Assembly: GCA_963759295.1 (NCBI GenBank)
Contig: CAVWYT010000010.1
Coordinates: 186,001 to 250,000 of the forward strand
DNA length: 64,000 nt
DNA from: WHSW01 sp963759295
GTDB taxonomy: Bacteria > Actinomycetota > Thermoleophilia > Solirubrobacterales > 70-9
Direction of reading: 5' to 3'
Under the pieces are notes generated by a model. The model saw nothing but the letters and a program-made list of their open reading frames with translations, did no database searches and was not told the DNA's origin. Below are positions 60,621 to 64,000 of this stretch, in pieces (the stretch's first letter is position 1; the number at the start of each line of letters is the position of its first letter). Both the position numbers and the translations under genes were made by a program.

Positions 60621-61472
60621 ATGACGGCCGAGGCGTCGCGAATCTTTACACCCGGACTGCTCGACGGCCAGGTCTGCGTCGTCTCCGGCGCGGGCACCGG
60701 GCTCGGCCGCTCAACCGCCCTCGAGCTCGCCCGGCTGGGCGCGACGGTGATCGCCTGCGGGCGCCGTCCGGAGCCGCTCGAGCGCCTCGCCGCCGACTCC
60801 CGCGGGCTCGACGGCGCGGTCGAGACCGAGGCGATGGACATTCGCGACGAGGCGGCCGTCGCGGTGCTGTTCGACGGGGCGGTCGAGCGCCACGGGCGGG
60901 TGGACACCCTGGTCAACAACGCGGGCGGACAGTTCCTGAGCCCGGCGGAGGCGATCAGCCCGAAGGGCTTTCGCACGGTGATCGAGCTCAACGTCACCGG
61001 CACCTGGCTGATGACCCACGCCGCGGCGACGGCGGCGTTCATCCCGCAGAACGAGGGCAAGGTCATCAGCATCACCCTGTCGCCGCACCACGGCATGCCG
61101 GGGATGGTCCACTCGGGCGCCGCCCGGGCCGCGGTCGAGAACATGATGCGGACGCTTTCGGTGGAGTGGGCGCGGTTCGGGATCCGACTGTGCGCGATCG
61201 CCGCCGGCCAGTTCGACACCGAGACGCTGCGCACCAAGTACCCGCGCGAGGTGGTCGAGGCGGTGCCCGGCACCGTCCCGCTGGGCAGGCTCGGAACCGA
61301 GGAGGAGTGGGCGTGGCTGGTCGCCTACCTCGCCTCGCCGGCGGGCGACTTCTTCTCGGGCACCGTGATCACGATGGACGGCGCCCGAGACAACTGGTTC
61401 GGCTCCTGGCCGCCGGGCGCCTACGGCGACTCCGGCGAGCCCCCGGCCGAGGCACGCAAGCCGAATCCGTAG
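60621..61472 (+). CDS. SDR oxidoreductase, PECR (trans-2-enoyl-CoA reductase)-like
   Basis: Short-chain dehydrogenase of 283 aa. Cofactor motif SGAGTGLGR at 22-30, NNAGGQ near 98, and AIAAGQFDT in the late part. The usual YxxxK is replaced: Ser165 and Arg169 occupy those positions in VHSGAARAAVENM. From memory, human peroxisomal trans-2-enoyl-CoA reductase has the same HSGAARA pattern, so this is likely an enoyl-CoA reductase rather than a dead enzyme. It is divergent from the hydrolase (36-base gap). Confidence 0.82.
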   Translation: MTAEASRIFTPGLLDGQVCVVSGAGTGLGRSTALELARLGATVIACGRRPEPLERLAADSRGLDGAVETEAMDIRDEAAVAVLFDGAVERHGRVDTLVNNAGGQFLSPAEAISPKGFRTVIELNVTGTWLMTHAAATAAFIPQNEGKVISITLSPHHGMPGMVHSGAARAAVENMMRTLSVEWARFGIRLCAIAAGQFDTETLRTKYPREVVEAVPGTVPLGRLGTEEEWAWLVAYLASPAGDFFSGTVITMDGARDNWFGSWPPGAYGDSGEPPAEARKPNP

Positions 61473-61504
61473 GGTCACGAACGCGCCTGCCGGACCGCTG
61501 CGGC

Positions 61505-61610
61505 CTAGGGTCGCGGCGCCAGCGCCCGCGCGATCACCAGCCGCGAGGTCTCGTTCGTGCCCTTGTAGATCTGGGTGATCTCCGGTGCGGGCACGGAGTA
61601 CTCGGTGAGC
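61505..61610 (-). pseudogene. Remnant of an acyl-CoA dehydrogenase (C-terminal tail)
   Basis: The last 32 residues before the minus-strand stop read PAPEITQIYKGTNETSRLVI then ARALAPRP, the unmistakable C-terminal end of an acyl-CoA dehydrogenase (consensus IYEGTxEIQRLVIARAL). The rest of the gene is gone: upstream on the minus strand the frame turns Arg-rich and is soon under the yceI leader. A deletion has left only this stub. Confidence 0.8.
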
Positions 61611-61812
61611 ACGGTTCTCAGTCGCTCGTCGGCTTGCTCGGTGGCGGACGAGACCCCCGAGTCGCGCCGCGCCACCCCAGTCCCGGCCAGGCTTGCACGT
61701 CGTGCTCCCCTGCGTAGCGGCACACGGACCGGCCGGATCCCGCAGGGTCCACGACCGATCCGTCCCGAATACGATCACTCCACACCGATCGCAACCCGTC
61801 TGGAGGTCCTCC

Positions 61813-62367
61813 ATGGCCGACCGCACGACAAGCCTCATCCCGAGAGGCACGTGGACAGTCGATGCCGCCCACTCAACCGTCGGCTTCGCCGTCAAGCACA
61901 TGGGCATCGCCAACGTGCGCGGAAAGTTCACCGAGTTCGAGGGCATCTTGGAGGTCGGCGAGGACCTCGCGAGCTCCTCGGCACGGGGGAGCGTCAAGGC
62001 CGCATCGATCACGACCGAAGAGGAGCAGCGCGACGAGCACTTGCGCTCAGCGGACTTCTTCAACGTCGAGGAGTTCCCGCAGATCACGTTCGAGTCGACC
62101 CTGGTTGAGGCGATCGACGATGAGTCCACGAGCGTCGTCGGCAACCTGACCATGCACGGCGTCACCCGAGAGGTCAAGCTCAAGGCCGTGGTGCAGGGGA
62201 CCGACGTCGATCCCTGGGGCAATGAGCGGGCCGGGGTGGAGGTCCTCGGGGTCCTCAAGCGCAGCGACTTCGACATGAAGTTCAACCAGGCGCTGGGCAG
62301 CGGCAACGTGCTCGTCGGCGACAAGGTCAATATCGCGCTGGACATTTCAGCGGTCAGACAGGAGTGA
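61813..62367 (+). CDS. yceI: YceI-family polyisoprenoid-binding-like protein
   Basis: 184 aa from ATG 61813 with GGAGG ten bases upstream. The YceI pattern is clear: GTWTVDAAHSTVGFAVKHMG (about 12-31), VRGKFTEFEG, RDEHLRSADFFNVEEFPQIT (about 77-96), NLTMHGVTREVKL and DFDMKFN. The fold is a lipocalin-like beta-barrel that binds a long polyisoprenoid. There is no signal peptide, as is common in actinobacterial homologues, so it acts in the cytoplasm. Confidence 0.92.
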   Translation: MADRTTSLIPRGTWTVDAAHSTVGFAVKHMGIANVRGKFTEFEGILEVGEDLASSSARGSVKAASITTEEEQRDEHLRSADFFNVEEFPQITFESTLVEAIDDESTSVVGNLTMHGVTREVKLKAVVQGTDVDPWGNERAGVEVLGVLKRSDFDMKFNQALGSGNVLVGDKVNIALDISAVRQE

Positions 62368-62570
62368 TCGACCGCGGGGGCGCGGATCCCCGCCGCGGCG
62401 CGGAGGGGGGTAAGTCACGAACTTGGCCCCAAGCCGCCGGCGACCGGGGCGTCCGATCGCTCCCGGGGGGCGAGGCCACGCATATCGGGTGACGTCCGAC
62501 AACCCCGTAAGGCCAATGACGGGGAACCGACGCGCGTCGCAACTGCCGCCTGAGGGCGGCCAAAAGGACA

Positions 62571-62942
62571 AGTATCAATCAGTACTTCCTCGAGCTCTCG
62601 CAGTCGGTCGCCGAAGCTCAAGACGGCGGGATTGCCGGCGTGCCTGGTTCGCCCGGAGTGCACACGGGCCCGGCACGGGTGATCCACGAGGAGTCGGACT
62701 TCTTCCGACTGCGGCCTGGCGACGTCCTGGTCTGCCCGATCACGAGCCCCGCGTGGTCGCTGCTCTTCGCGCAGGCGGGCGCGGTGGTTACGGACGGCGG
62801 CGGCATCCTCGCCCACGCCGCCGTGATTGCCCGTGAGTACGCCATCCCGGCCGTGCTCGCAACCGGCAAGGCCACAAGCCGCTTGCGCGACGGCGAGATC
62901 GTCACCGTCGACGGGACCGCCGGGCTGGTGCGAGTCCACTGA
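62571..62942 (+). pseudogene. PEP-utilising enzyme mobile domain, truncated gene or stand-alone fragment
   Basis: The C-terminal swivelling phosphohistidine domain of PEP synthase/pyruvate-phosphate dikinase or rifampin phosphotransferase type: GVPGSPGVHTGPARVIHEES, GDVLVCPITSPAWSLLF, then TDGGGILAHAAVIAREYAIP with the phosphorylatable His in LAHAA. Protein-like sequence starts at 62571 (SINQYFLELSQSVAEAQDGG) but lacks a start codon; an in-frame TGA is at 62517. GTG 62640 could make a 100-aa stand-alone domain. The ATP-grasp and middle domains are absent, so I favour a remnant. Bases 62368-62570 hold no recognisable gene. Confidence 0.65.
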
Positions 62943-63016
62943 CACGCACCTACGGCTCGGGTAGGGATGGTCAGGCTGCTCCCTCCCGTGCAAGGACGCT
63001 GTCAACCATCCGTCGT

Positions 63017-64000
63017 TCAGACGACGGTCGCCTGCAGCAGCGCACCGATCGCACCGCAGCCGAGCACCACGTAGAGAACAGTGAGCTTGCCGTGAAAGCG
63101 GTAAAGCAGGGCAAAGGCGGCGACAGCAAGGATCGCCGTGTAGACGTCAACGACGCTGGTGTCGAGGATCTGCACCGTTACCGACGCGATCAGGCCGATC
63201 ACCCCCGCCGTCACTCCGAGCAGGAACGGCCGGATTCGCGGGTTCTCGGCGATCGCCACCAGGTGGCGGTGCAGGAAGATCGGAAAGACGAAGGCGGGTA
63301 TGAAGATGCCGAGCGTCATCAGCAGACCACCGCTCAGACCTCCGGCCAGGTACCCGACGAAGGTCGAAAAGATGATCAGCGGCGCCGGCAGCGCGCCACT
63401 GATCGCGAGCCCGTCGACGAACTGCCCGTCGGTCAGCCAGTGGTGGCTGTCGACCGAGGCCTGCTGGAGGAACGGGATCACGGTGTAGGCGCCGCCGAAG
63501 GTGAGCAGGCCCGCCTTCAAGCCCTCCAGGAAGATCTGGGCGCTCAGCGAGATCGTCACCGCGCCGAGGACAACGAAGAGCGCGACCGCTCCCGGCGAGA
63601 ACGAGCTCGCCCGCCCGACCCAGCGCTCACCGTTGGTCCACAGCTCGTAGGCGAGCCCGGCTCCAGCCAGGACCAGGACGAAGCTCGCCGACGCGAACTG
63701 GGTCAGGGCAAAGGCGGCGACCGCGAGCACGGCGAGCGGCACGTCGCTGATGAAGGAGCGGGCGAGGCGGACCAACGCTCGGGCGATCAGGGCGCCCACC
63801 GCGGCCTTGAGTCCGTAGAAGAGCTCGTCGAGGTGGGTCGCCAGGTTCGCCTCGACGTAGATGATCGAGAGCCCGAGCATCAACAGGAAGCCGGGCAGCA
63901 TGAAGCCGAGGCCCGCCAGGAAGCCGCCGAGCTTGCCGCCGCGAACCCGGCCGAAGTAGACGCAGAGCTCGTGCGCCTCCGGCCCCGGGAGGACCTGGAA
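63017..64000 (-). CDS. chrA: Chromate transporter ChrA (5' end outside window)
   Basis: Minus-strand frame open to the right edge. The visible 327 residues start FQVLPGPEAHELCVYFG and continue GGKLGGFLAGLGFMLPG, the conserved N-half motif of CHR proteins. The second half repeats the domain: LKAGLLTFGGAYTVIPFLQQ (about 170-189) and SGALPAPLIIFSTFVGYLAG. This is a long-chain, two-domain CHR exporter of chromate. Only the first few dozen residues are missing. Confidence 0.9.
   Translation of the reverse strand, partial: FQVLPGPEAHELCVYFGRVRGGKLGGFLAGLGFMLPGFLLMLGLSIIYVEANLATHLDELFYGLKAAVGALIARALVRLARSFISDVPLAVLAVAAFALTQFASASFVLVLAGAGLAYELWTNGERWVGRASSFSPGAVALFVVLGAVTISLSAQIFLEGLKAGLLTFGGAYTVIPFLQQASVDSHHWLTDGQFVDGLAISGALPAPLIIFSTFVGYLAGGLSGGLLMTLGIFIPAFVFPIFLHRHLVAIAENPRIRPFLLGVTAGVIGLIASVTVQILDTSVVDVYTAILAVAAFALLYRFHGKLTVLYVVLGCGAIGALLQATVV

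Overview
The window is very GC-rich by eye, densely coded, and carries an actinobacterial S10/spc/alpha ribosomal block, Zn-binding (C+) forms of S4 and L36, a six-gene mce operon, a stand-alone biotin carrier and large LuxR-type regulators. I infer an actinomycetote, most likely of the Thermoleophilia/Solirubrobacterales type. That placement rests on gene content and style, not on a comparison I could run.

Layout. 1-6.9 kb: end of the ribosomal super-operon (rplO tail, secY, adk, map, rpmJ, rpsM, rpsK, rpsD, rpoA, rplQ, truA); infA is missing from its usual place between map and rpmJ. 6.9-8.8 kb: two divergent FTR1-type iron permeases, each with a TTAGG-N4-CCTAA operator. 8.9-20.4 kb: housekeeping and envelope genes (surE, ligA, a PBP4-type carboxypeptidase, a patatin-like lipase, a sulfatase, a fatty acyl-CoA ligase, a 60-aa DNA-binding-like protein, a DsbA-like thiol protein, a VTT membrane protein). 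20.5-24.7 kb: a tRNA-Pro(CGG) followed by an accessory, island-like stretch with small orphan ORFs, an RTX-like glycine/aspartate repeat protein, an HNH endonuclease, and four related small secreted protein genes of which two are decayed. 24.7-28.9 kb: a large secreted lipase-like hydrolase, a sugar-epimerase-like protein and superoxide dismutase. 29.1-39.7 kb: six mce genes in a tightly overlapping operon (the sixth carries a frameshift), followed by an SCP2 sterol-carrier protein and a conserved-looking unknown. 39.7-41.5 kb: a split-barrel flavin-binding-like protein, a Nudix hydrolase and rubredoxin. 41.6-51.4 kb: biotin genes bioA, bioD, bioF and bioB, all on the minus strand, interleaved with plus-strand marR/MFS and a LuxR-family ATPase regulator. 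51.4-61.5 kb: a 3-methyladenine glycosylase, two more sulfatases, an enoyl-CoA hydratase with a biotin carrier, a glycosyltransferase, glycerol kinase, an acyltransferase, a metallo-beta-lactamase-fold hydrolase and an SDR oxidoreductase. 61.5-64 kb: gene remnants (acyl-CoA dehydrogenase tail, PEP-utilizer domain), a YceI protein and a truncated-by-window chromate transporter.

How the genes fit together. Lipid handling recurs: mce plus SCP2 for lipid or steroid uptake, fadD, enoyl-CoA hydratase, a PECR-like SDR, glycerol kinase and a PlsC-type acyltransferase, a patatin and a lipase-like protein. Biotin synthesis sits near a stand-alone biotinyl domain. Iron uptake appears to be controlled by a DtxR/IdeR-like repressor encoded elsewhere. 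No CRISPR array, intact prophage, transposase or recognisable defence system is visible; the least conventional region is the decaying tandem family next to tRNA-Pro.
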